Of a stretch of DNA of 10,767 nucleotides, positions 1-5,422 are shown one piece after another. Source of the DNA: Candidatus Solibacter sp. (GTDB lineage: Bacteria; Acidobacteriota; Terriglobia; Bryobacterales; Bryobacteraceae); NCBI GenBank assembly GCA_017883345.1, contig JADGNT010000086.1, positions 1-10,767 of the forward strand, written 5' to 3'. Below the pieces are notes generated by a model that had not been told where the DNA came from, ran no database searches, and saw only the letters and a list, made by a program, of their open reading frames with translations. The first letter of the stretch is position 1. Each line of letters begins with the position of its first letter. The translations under genes and the position numbers were made by a program.

Positions 1-195
1 TTGCCGCTGGCCTCCGGCAACGCGGACCGCGCGGTGGCCCTCGCCGGAATGCTCTCCATCCTCTCCGGCCTCTTGTTCGTTCTCGCCGGGATGGCCAGGC
101 TCGGCTTCGTCACCGATTTGCTTTCGAAGCCCATCCGGTACGGCTATCTGAACGGCATTGCGCTCACCGTGCTGGCCGGCCAGTTGCCTAAGTAA
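1..195 (+). pseudogene. SulP-family anion transporter, internal fragment truncated by IS insertion
   Basis: The reading frame is open from the left edge, so the N-terminus lies outside the window. It encodes two hydrophobic segments (about residues 11-33 and 47-60) around the stretch GFVTDLLSKPIRYGYLNGIA. That stretch matches what I know of the conserved membrane core of SulP sulfate/bicarbonate/anion permeases, where a 'FLSKPV..GYLNGIAL' motif precedes the next helix. The frame stops after QLPK at TAA (193-195), far short of a normal SulP protein (roughly 500 or more residues with a C-terminal STAS domain). The last codons and the stop are already part of the insertion sequence's left terminal repeat, so genuine sulP sequence ends at about 187-190. 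I do not see the missing C-terminal part on the other side of the element. The gene is probably dead. Family assignment is from motif memory and is fairly secure. Confidence 0.8.
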
Positions 196-211
196 CCCCG
201 CAATAATAAAT
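188..211 (+). repeat. Left terminal inverted repeat of the IS
   Basis: It begins CTAAGTAACCCCGCAA and matches the reverse complement of 2085-2108 (CTAAGGAACCGCGCAA...) at 19 of 24 positions. It provides the in-frame TAA that ends the SulP fragment. Confidence 0.75.
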
Positions 212-349
212 ACACGATTCTGGGCGCCACTCAAGCAATGGGATGCGCCATCTCCGCATTGATTCGTGGGATCCACATCATTGCCAGCATCCCGTAGACA
301 CTCTTGTTTGATCTTCCTTTAGCGACTGGACGAAGCACCTTCTATTCTG

Positions 350-391
350 CTATAGTTCCGCTTGTATACACGTCGAAAGGCGGAACTTTAG
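350..391 (+). promoter_or_regulatory. Palindrome with -10-like box upstream of the transposase
   Basis: CTATAGTTCCGC (350-361) and GCGGAACTTTAG (380-391) are inverted repeats matching at 11 of 12 positions, separated by 18 bp and ending 4 bp before the ATG at 396. The left arm contains a -10-like TATAGT (351-356); I see no good -35 box. The right arm resembles the IS right end GCGGTTCCTTAG (2097-2108) at 9 of 12 positions. The site could therefore be an operator or an internal binding site for the transposase, or an mRNA hairpin masking the start. No Shine-Dalgarno sequence is visible before 396. The palindrome is seen directly; its function is inferred. Confidence 0.4.
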
Positions 392-395
392 CATT

Positions 396-1148
396 ATGAG
401 AACTCCCTCCTTCCTCTCCGATCATTTGCGCCAGTTCCTGCGCCTGCAGAAAATCGCCACCCTGCCCGAGTTGAAACAAGCCCTGGGAACCACCGTCGAC
501 ATCACGGTGTTTCGCAAGTTGAAGGAACTTTCCTATCGCTCCAGCTACTCCCACCGCGGCCGCTACTACACCCTCGACGAGATCCCACAGTTTGATCCCC
601 AGGGCCTTTGGTCCTTTCACGAGGTGTGCTTCTCTCGTTGGGGTAACCTGGTCACGACCCTGGAAACCCTCGTCAGCACCGCTCCTCAGGGCTACTTCGC
701 CCATGAATTGCAGCAACTCCTGCACGTCGCAGTGAAGGATGCACTGCTGCAGTTGGTCGAGCAGCGTCGCGTGGCCCGCCAACAGGTCTCCGGATTGTTT
801 CTGTACGGTTCCCCAGATGCGGCGGTGCGCAGGCGCCAATGGCTGGCACGTCAGGCTCTCTCGGACATTCCAGGGAGCGCTTCCGCCGAGGTCTCCCCGG
901 AGGAGTTAAAGGCATCCCTGGTCCTGTTCTCCAGCCTGCTGGACGAGCGCCAGCGCCGTTTGTATGCCGGCCTGGAATCGCTGAAGTTAGGCCGTGGGGG
1001 TGATCAGCGACTGGCCGAATTGCTCCAACTGGATCCAGGCACCGTGGCCCGCGGACGAAAGCAACTCCTGGCACAGGAAGTGGAGTGGGAGCGGGTACGC
1101 AAACCTGGCGCGGGCCGTAAGCCCGTGGAAAAAAAACGCCCCAGGTAA
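396..1148 (+). CDS. ISAzo13-type transposase, zero-frame N-terminal part (wHTH-like plus HTH)
   Basis: This 250-residue product ends RKPVEKKRPR. Residues 1-67 (for example LPELKQALGTTVDITVFRKL, then RGRYYTL) and about 98-150 look like two winged-helix DNA-binding domains. Residues 182-225, with GGDQRLAELLQLDPGTVARG, form the helix-turn-helix that normally opens ISAzo13-family transposases. The following GRKPVEKK is the family's usual lead-in to the catalytic half. The zero frame diverges after KK and stops 12 bases past the A-run, whereas the -1 frame continues the family sequence (TPQVISQIERLLEH). The protein is therefore best read as the short product of a frameshifting gene; on its own it would bind DNA without a catalytic domain and could act as a repressor (inference). 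The ATG at 396 gives the full first winged helix, but it has no clear ribosome-binding site. A fixed frameshift mutation is the alternative. Confidence 0.75.
   Translation: MRTPSFLSDHLRQFLRLQKIATLPELKQALGTTVDITVFRKLKELSYRSSYSHRGRYYTLDEIPQFDPQGLWSFHEVCFSRWGNLVTTLETLVSTAPQGYFAHELQQLLHVAVKDALLQLVEQRRVARQQVSGLFLYGSPDAAVRRRQWLARQALSDIPGSASAEVSPEELKASLVLFSSLLDERQRRLYAGLESLKLGRGGDQRLAELLQLDPGTVARGRKQLLAQEVEWERVRKPGAGRKPVEKKRPR
1130..1136 (+). promoter_or_regulatory. Probable -1 programmed frameshift site A_AAA_AAA
   Basis: A run of eight A (1129-1136) lies in the zero frame as GAA-AAA-AAA-CGC, the canonical X_XXY_YYZ arrangement for two lysine tRNAs to slip back by one base. Slippage at 1136 continues as ACG CCC CAG GTA ATC, reading TPQVI, which restores the family sequence. 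The zero-frame stop comes 12 bases later (1146-1148). A weak 5-bp hairpin, CTCTC/GAGAG (1150-1164), lies downstream and another, CGGGC/GCCCG (1111-1125), upstream. Neither is a strong stimulator. Confidence 0.65.
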
Positions 1149-2089
1149 TCTCTCAAATCGAGAGGCTGTTGGAACACCACACGGCCGGCGATCCGATGAG
1201 CAGCTTGAAGTGGACCCACCAGACCACGGCCAAGATCGCTGAGCAATTACGTCGGCTGGACATCCGGGTTGGCGCCCGTACCGTCGCCCGCCTGCTCGAC
1301 AAGTTGGATTTCTCGCTCCGGCTGAACTGCAAAAAGATCGCCGCCGGGGACCGTTCGTCACGCGACCAACAGTTCCGACAGATTACCCGACTGCGACGTC
1401 GCTTCTGCCGTCACGGCAATCCCATCATCAGTGTCGATGCCAAGAAGCGGGAACTGGTGGGCAACTTCAAGAATCCCGGCCGCAAGTGGGAGCGCGTCCC
1501 CACCCCAGTCAACGACCACGACTTTCGCTCCCTCGCCACCGGCATCGCCCTCCCCTTCGGCATTTATGATCCGCAAGCCAACCGCGGTTCGGTGTTCGTC
1601 GGCGTCAGCCACGAAACCTCCGCCTTCGCCGTCACTTCCATCTCCCGCTGGTGGGCCCGGGAAGGGCGCTTGCGCTACCCAAACGCCCAACACCTGCTGA
1701 TCCTGGCTGACACCGGCGGCAGCAATTCGGCCACCCGTGGTGCTTGGAAAGACCAACTCCAGCAGCACCTCTGTGATCGACTGGGTCTCACCGTCACCGT
1801 GGCCCACTACCCCACCGGCGCCTCCAAGTACAACCCGATTGAACGCCGCCTGTTCAGCCAAATCACCAAGAACTGGGCCGCTGAGCCTCTCACCGACTAT
1901 GACAAGATCCTCAGCCTGATCCGCGGGACCACCACCACTACGGGGCTCAAAGTCCGCGCCTACTTGGACACGAAGGAGTATCCGCTCAAAGTCAAACCGT
2001 CCGCCCAAAGGTTACGGGAACTTCGAATCACCCGTCACACGACCCTCCCAAAGTGGAACTACACCATCGCTCCTTCAAATGGGAAATAA
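1136..2089 (+). CDS. ISAzo13-family transposase, catalytic DDE part read in the -1 frame
   Basis: The segment encodes 317 residues as the continuation of the protein begun at 396. It has no start codon with a ribosome-binding site of its own; a TTG at 1169 is the nearest candidate. HTAGDPMSSLKW followed by IAEQLRRLDIRVGARTVARL is characteristic of ISAzo13-type transposases. In the joined 564-residue numbering the probable catalytic triad is D348 (IISVDAKKR), D439 (LILADTGGSN) and E483 (KYNPIERR), an RNase H-like DDE set. All three are present and no internal stop is seen, so the element could still be active if the frameshift works. The protein would bind the terminal repeats and carry out excision and integration. 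Confidence 0.85.
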   Translation, partial: TPQVISQIERLLEHHTAGDPMSSLKWTHQTTAKIAEQLRRLDIRVGARTVARLLDKLDFSLRLNCKKIAAGDRSSRDQQFRQITRLRRRFCRHGNPIISVDAKKRELVGNFKNPGRKWERVPTPVNDHDFRSLATGIALPFGIYDPQANRGSVFVGVSHETSAFAVTSISRWWAREGRLRYPNAQHLLILADTGGSNSATRGAWKDQLQQHLCDRLGLTVTVAHYPTGASKYNPIERRLFSQITKNWAAEPLTDYDKILSLIRGTTTTTGLKVRAYLDTKEYPLKVKPSAQRLRELRITRHTTLPKWNYTIAPSNGK

Positions 2090-2108
2090 TTCTTGCGCGG
2101 TTCCTTAG
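2085..2108 (-). repeat. Right terminal inverted repeat of the IS
   Basis: This is the reverse-complement partner of 188-211. It overlaps the transposase stop codon at 2087-2089. The flanking bases (2109 onward) do not resume a SulP reading frame. Confidence 0.75.
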
Positions 2109-2143
2109 TACATCACTTCGGAAGGTCACCAACGTATCCTGGC

Positions 2144-2302
2144 GCAACCGCTCCCTCAGAAGCCGTGAAAAAATCGGCGCACGGCAAGCTAAAGCATGCC
2201 CCACCACTTGCAACTCGTTTGCCTGCAATGGTGGGGCATGCTTTAGCTTGCCAACGCCCGCTTGCGGGCGCATTTTTTCTCAGCTTCTCAGGGAGCGGTT
2301 GC
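2144..2302. repeat. 159-bp palindromic MITE/REP-like element
   Basis: The left arm (2144-2206) and right arm (2229-2302) are near-complete inverted repeats. The outer 31 bp (GCAACCGCTCCCT at the tip) match at 28 of 31 positions, and the inner 24 bp (2183-2206 against 2229-2252, containing GGCAAGCTAAAGCATGCC) match perfectly. The arms differ by a short hairpin insert on the right (2253-2271). The loop is 22 bp. No open reading frame of note and no obvious target duplication is visible. The right tip lies 6 bp before the oxidoreductase ATG and contains the only Shine-Dalgarno-like bases (GGGAG, 2291-2295, 13 bp from the ATG). Transcribed RNA would fold into one long hairpin. Confidence 0.85.
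2255..2278 (+). terminator. Rho-independent terminator-like hairpin
   Basis: CGCCCG, CTTG loop, CGGGCG (2255-2270), then CA and six T (2273-2278). On the plus strand this has the form of an intrinsic terminator. It lies within the palindromic element, only 30 bp before the start of the oxidoreductase, and could insulate that gene from upstream transcription or attenuate it. The mirror arm carries A6 at 2168-2173, so the larger palindrome could also stop minus-strand transcription. Confidence 0.6.
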
Positions 2303-2308
2303 TAAGCC

Positions 2309-4585
2309 ATGGCCACCATGATCACCCTCACCATCGACGGCCGGCATGTCAGCGTACCGCCGGGAACCTCTGTGCTCGACGCCGCCAGGTGGCTCGGCAT
2401 ACGCATCCCCACGATGTGCCACGTGCCGGGCATCGAGCCCGCGGCGTCCTGCTTCATTTGCGCGGTGCAGATTGCAGGCCGGCGCACGCTTTCGCCATCC
2501 TGCGGCATGCCGGTGGCGGAGGGCATGGTAGTGGCCACGGACAGCGAGGACGTACGCACCGCGCGCCGGATGGCGCTGGAACTGTTGCTGAGCGACCACG
2601 CCGGCGAGTGCGTGGCGCCTTGCGCGGCCAAGTGCCCGGCGGGTCTCGATATCCCGGGGTTCGTCCATGCCATCGCAACCCAGGGCATCGCCACCGGGGA
2701 CACGCGCCACGCCATGCAGGTAATTGGCGATCGCCTCGCGCTGCCCGGCTCGCTGGGGCGCATTTGCCCGCGCCTCTGCGAACAGGCGTGCCGCCGCTGC
2801 GACCTCGACCAGGGCCTGGCCATCGGCGCGCTGCACCGCTATGCGGCCGATCGGGACCGCGCATCCGCCGCGCCGTACCTGCCGCCGCGCGCGCCCGCTA
2901 CCGGGAGGGCGGTGGCCATCGTGGGCGCCGGTCCCGCGGGCCTGGCCGCGGCCTGGTATCTGCTCCGGAAAGGGCACGCGTGCACGCTGTTCGACGCGCA
3001 TCCGCAGCCCGGCGGCATGCTGCGTTACGGAATCCCCGCCTACCGCCTGCCCAAGGACGCGCTGGATGCGGAGATACAGGCCATCCGCACCCTCGGCGCC
3101 CGGTTCCGTATGGGCGCGCGGTGGGGCGAGGAGTTCACACTTGCCGAACTCCGCGGCGTGTACGGTGCGGTGTTCGTGGCCATCGGCGCACAGCGCGCGC
3201 AGGGACTGCGTTGCCCGGGCGAGGAGAACGCGCTGGCCGGCGTCGAGTTTCTGAAGCAGGTCGCCCATGGCGATCCGCCGCCGCTGGGCAGCGACGTTCT
3301 GGTGCTCGGTGGCGGCAACACCGCCGTGGATTGCGCCCGCTCCGCGGTCCGCCTGGGCGCGCGCAACGTGCGCATCCTCTACCGCCGCAGCCGCCAGGAG
3401 ATGCCCTGTTTGATGGCGGAGGTCGAGGCCGCCGAAGCCGAAGGCGTGCACGTCGATCTCCTCGTGGCGCCCCTGCGCCTGCAACGCAATGCCCAAGGAC
3501 CAATGCCACTTGCTGATCCCAACGCTGGGAATCCCGCGGATTTGGTGGGGCAGACCCCCCGGTCTGCGCGGGTCCCCCTGGACCCGCAGAGGCCGACGGC
3601 GGCGACGGCCGCAGGCGAGGGGGCGTCGGCCGCAGGCGAGGCGGCGCCGGCCGCGGGCCAGGCGGCCTGCCCCACCAATCTCGTGCTCACCTGCCAGCGC
3701 ATGACGCTGGGCGAGCCGGATGCTTCGGGGCGGCGCCGGCCGGTTCCGGTGGAGGGCTCCGATTTCGCCATCGCTGGCTCCACCGTAATCGCCGCCATCG
3801 GACAATCCGTGGAGCGCGCTCTGGCCGAGCGCGAAGGCCTGCGCGTCACCGCCTGGGGCATCGCGGTCGAAGCCCAGACGCTGGCCACCAATCTGCCCGG
3901 TGTGTTCGCCGGCGGCGATGCGGTGCTGGGAGCGGATCTGGCGGTGCGCGCGGTGGCGGCGGGCAGAATCGCCGCGGCATCCATCCACCAGTACTTGACC
4001 GGGCAGGCAGTCACCGGCGAACCTGCCATCGCCGGGATCGCCATGCAACCGGTAGACGACGCGGAACGGGCGGCCATCTTCCGCGCCATCGAGAGCGCCG
4101 CCCGCGTGCGCTCTCCTGAGATCCCCATGGAGCGGCGCCTGGCGAGTTTCGATGAGGTGGAGCACGCGCTGCCGCACGCCGACGCCGCGCGCGAAGCGCG
4201 CCGCTGCCTGAGCTGCGGCTGCCGCAAGGCGGACTGCTGCCTGGTCCGCTCCCTGGCCACCGAGTACGCCGTGGACGTGTATCGGTTCGCCGGCCAACGG
4301 CGCCGCTTCTCGCAGGATCTCTCCCACCCCGAAATCGTCTACGAGCCGGGCAAGTGCATCAGTTGCGACGCCTGCGTGCGCATCGCCGCGGCGGAGGGCG
4401 AAGAGCTTGGCCTGGCTATGGTCGGCCGCGGCTTCGACGTCGCCGTGGCCGTGCCCTTCGGCAGGCCGCTCTCCGAAGGCTTGCGCCACGCGGCCCAACG
4501 CTGCGCCGCGGCGTGCCCCACCGGAGCGCTGGCGCTGCGCACCGCCCGCTCCTGCGACGCCTGTGAGTTGGCGTGCGAGGGATAG
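2309..4585 (+). CDS. FAD-dependent oxidoreductase, 2Fe-2S / GltD-like core / ferredoxin fusion
   Basis: This 758-residue cytoplasmic electron-transfer protein has three parts. Residues 1-75 are a NuoG-type 2Fe-2S domain with C37, C48, C51 and C65. Residues about 95-170 match the 4Fe-4S dicluster region of the glutamate synthase small subunit (C101, C105, C109, then C153, C157, C161 and C164 in GRICPRLCEQACRRC). Residues 200-565 are an FAD/NAD(P)H oxidoreductase with GAGPAG (206-211), GGGNTAVD (334-341) and the second FAD motif GVFAGGDAVLGADLAVRAVA. The C-terminal region has RCLSCGC (632-638), CISCDACVRI (683-692), the NuoG/HydA-like RG (707-708) and ACPTGAL (735-741). It probably passes electrons between NAD(P)H and a partner oxidoreductase; no partner gene is in the window, so substrate and direction are unknown. 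Residues about 393-456 are a low-complexity insertion from a DNA repeat. The ATG at 2309 precedes the 2Fe-2S domain properly, though a second ATG at 2318 is possible. Confidence 0.85.
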   Translation: MATMITLTIDGRHVSVPPGTSVLDAARWLGIRIPTMCHVPGIEPAASCFICAVQIAGRRTLSPSCGMPVAEGMVVATDSEDVRTARRMALELLLSDHAGECVAPCAAKCPAGLDIPGFVHAIATQGIATGDTRHAMQVIGDRLALPGSLGRICPRLCEQACRRCDLDQGLAIGALHRYAADRDRASAAPYLPPRAPATGRAVAIVGAGPAGLAAAWYLLRKGHACTLFDAHPQPGGMLRYGIPAYRLPKDALDAEIQAIRTLGARFRMGARWGEEFTLAELRGVYGAVFVAIGAQRAQGLRCPGEENALAGVEFLKQVAHGDPPPLGSDVLVLGGGNTAVDCARSAVRLGARNVRILYRRSRQEMPCLMAEVEAAEAEGVHVDLLVAPLRLQRNAQGPMPLADPNAGNPADLVGQTPRSARVPLDPQRPTAATAAGEGASAAGEAAPAAGQAACPTNLVLTCQRMTLGEPDASGRRRPVPVEGSDFAIAGSTVIAAIGQSVERALAEREGLRVTAWGIAVEAQTLATNLPGVFAGGDAVLGADLAVRAVAAGRIAAASIHQYLTGQAVTGEPAIAGIAMQPVDDAERAAIFRAIESAARVRSPEIPMERRLASFDEVEHALPHADAAREARRCLSCGCRKADCCLVRSLATEYAVDVYRFAGQRRRFSQDLSHPEIVYEPGKCISCDACVRIAAAEGEELGLAMVGRGFDVAVAVPFGRPLSEGLRHAAQRCAAACPTGALALRTARSCDACELACEG
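3542..3678. repeat. Repeat insertion translated in frame inside the oxidoreductase gene
   Basis: The segment is bounded by perfect 12-bp inverted repeats, TTGGTGGGGCAG (3542-3553) and CTGCCCCACCAA (3667-3678). Inside are two perfect hairpins, GCAGACC/GGTCTGC (3550-3567) and GCGGGTCC/GGACCCGC (3568-3587), followed by a 21-bp tandem repeat. It falls between VAPLRLQ and LVLTCQRMTLGEPD, where related enzymes, as I remember them, have a short loop. The inserted block may begin earlier, at about 3490. TGGTGGGGCA is shared with the palindrome at 2144-2302. Confidence 0.75.
3605..3667 (+). repeat. Three tandem 21-bp units encoding AAGE-type heptapeptides
   Basis: Three in-frame copies of a 7-codon unit encode TAAGEGA, SAAGEAA and PAAGQAA. 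The unit length is a multiple of three, so changes in copy number would keep the frame. The protein segment is probably a flexible linker. Confidence 0.8.
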
Positions 4586-4705
4586 ACACGCCGCGCAGTG
4601 CCCCGCGGAAAACGCAAAGAGTACCGGGACGTGGCGTACCGCCGTGGTACCACCAGGACCACCAGGACCTACCCAGGTGCGCCGCGATCGTGTATGCTAG
4701 AGCAC
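4586..4705 (+). other. Intergenic region before the J-domain gene
   Basis: A weak hairpin, GGCGTG/CACGCC (4570-4575 and 4587-4592), spans the oxidoreductase stop without a T-tract. A 9-bp direct repeat, ACCACCAGG, occurs twice (4649-4666). The J-domain frame stays open back to a GTG at 4598, but that extension (PRGKRKEYRD...) has no domain character and overlaps the repeats, so I treat it as non-coding leader. I see no convincing promoter. Confidence 0.4.
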
Positions 4706-5362
4706 ATGAAGTCGGACCGCGATTACTACGAAGTCCTGCAGATCAGCCGCAAGGCGGACGTCGAGACCGTTCATCGGGTTTATCGAATGATGGCGACCCG
4801 ATTTCATCCGGATAATCCGAGAACCGGAAATACCGAGACGTTCCTCCTTCTCAAGCGCGCTTACCAGGTGCTCTCGGACCCGGCGCGGCGCGCCCAATAC
4901 GACGGCACCCGCCTGATCGAGGAACAGGGGCCACTTCCGATATTCGAGCTGAAGGATTTTGTCGATGGCCTTACGGGGGAAGTGAACCGCCGCCTGGGCG
5001 TGCTGTCGCTTCTGTATAATCGACGCCGCGCCAGCCTGGACTCGCCGGGACTTTCCGTATTGGACCTGGAAAAACGCATGGGTTTTCCGCGAGAGCACCT
5101 GAACTTCACATTGTGGTACCTGAGGGCAAAAGGTTACGTGTGCCGGGTGGACAACTCCGATTATGGAATTACGGCGGAAGGCATCGATTTTATTGAATCC
5201 CACTCTTCCACCGACGAGCTGGTGAAACGACTGATTCATGCCGGACCCGGACCCAGCACGGGACCGGATTTGACGGCTGAGCGCGGTGTGAAGGAGTCGT
5301 CCCGGAGCCAAATAGAGGCCACCGGGGATACGCACCCCGCGCCGTTAACCTTGGCCAATTGA
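4706..5362 (+). CDS. J-domain protein with C-terminal winged-helix-like domain
   Basis: From the ATG at 4706 the protein has 218 residues. Residues 4-66 are a complete J domain (DYYEVLQI, the HPD triad at 34-36, then LLLKRAYQVLSDPARRAQYD), the part that binds DnaK-type Hsp70 and stimulates its ATPase. It lacks the Gly/Phe-rich, zinc-finger and C-terminal substrate-binding regions of classical DnaJ. Residues about 92-168 (LSVLDLEKRMGFPREHLNFT, LWYLRAKGYV, then YGITAEGIDFIE) look like a winged helix with a recognition helix and wing, as in small DNA-binding regulators. The last 45 residues are polar and probably disordered. The protein may couple a chaperone to a DNA- or protein-binding module (inference). 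Starts at 4694 (MLEH) or at the GTG at 4598 are possible; 4706 fits the J domain best, but only a weak AGAG precedes it. It converges with the next gene. Confidence 0.75.
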   Translation: MKSDRDYYEVLQISRKADVETVHRVYRMMATRFHPDNPRTGNTETFLLLKRAYQVLSDPARRAQYDGTRLIEEQGPLPIFELKDFVDGLTGEVNRRLGVLSLLYNRRRASLDSPGLSVLDLEKRMGFPREHLNFTLWYLRAKGYVCRVDNSDYGITAEGIDFIESHSSTDELVKRLIHAGPGPSTGPDLTAERGVKESSRSQIEATGDTHPAPLTLAN

Positions 5363-5422
5363 GCCCGGCCCCCTGCTTCCGGCACAGGACGATTCCCAGT
5401 GAGTTCGCGCTCGTTGGGGTGC

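Larger units (their letters stand above)
191..2105 (+). mobile_element. ISAzo13-family insertion sequence, about 1.92 kb
   Basis: The boundaries rest on 24-bp terminal inverted repeats (188-211 and 2085-2108) that match at 19 of 24 positions. A TA dinucleotide sits at 189-190 and at 2106-2107, so the element can be read as 191-2105 flanked by a TA duplication; this is an inference because TA is palindromic and could belong to the repeats. Inside are about 200 bp of leader, then one transposase encoded in two overlapping frames (396-1148 and 1136-2089). The DDE domain is of the ISAzo13 / 'Rhodopirellula transposase' type. The transposase stop codon (2087-2089) lies inside the right repeat, so the element is very compact on that side. 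It has cut a SulP transporter gene on its left. The joined product would be 564 residues, long for this family, because of an N-terminal extension. Confidence 0.82.

Noticed and set aside
240..293. GGGATGC / GCATCCC inverted repeat in the IS leader
   Set aside because: Seven base pairs with a 40-base loop is easily found by chance; no partner elsewhere in the element.
350..2108. IS boundaries at CTATAGTTCCGC (350) and GCGGTTCCTTAG (2108)
   Set aside because: Only 8 of 12 positions match. The pair 188-211 / 2085-2108 matches 19 of 24 and also explains the truncated SulP frame.
2053..3516. 487-codon plus-strand frame crossing the IS end, palindrome and oxidoreductase
   Set aside because: It is out of frame with both real genes and becomes Arg/Pro-rich. 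It would span the IS terminal repeat and the palindrome with no domain match.
3550..3587. Two perfect GC hairpins as a transcription terminator
   Set aside because: They lie inside an open, conserved gene and have no T-tract; better explained as part of the inserted repeat.
2288..4498. 736-codon open frame on the minus strand
   Set aside because: It is the GC-rich antisense shadow of the oxidoreductase, which has clear domains and cysteine motifs. The minus frame is low-complexity (Arg, Gly, Ala, His) without a recognisable domain.
4598..4705. N-terminal extension of the J-domain protein from GTG at 4598
   Set aside because: The 36 extra codons are basic and repetitive, cover a 9-bp direct repeat, and have no family character.
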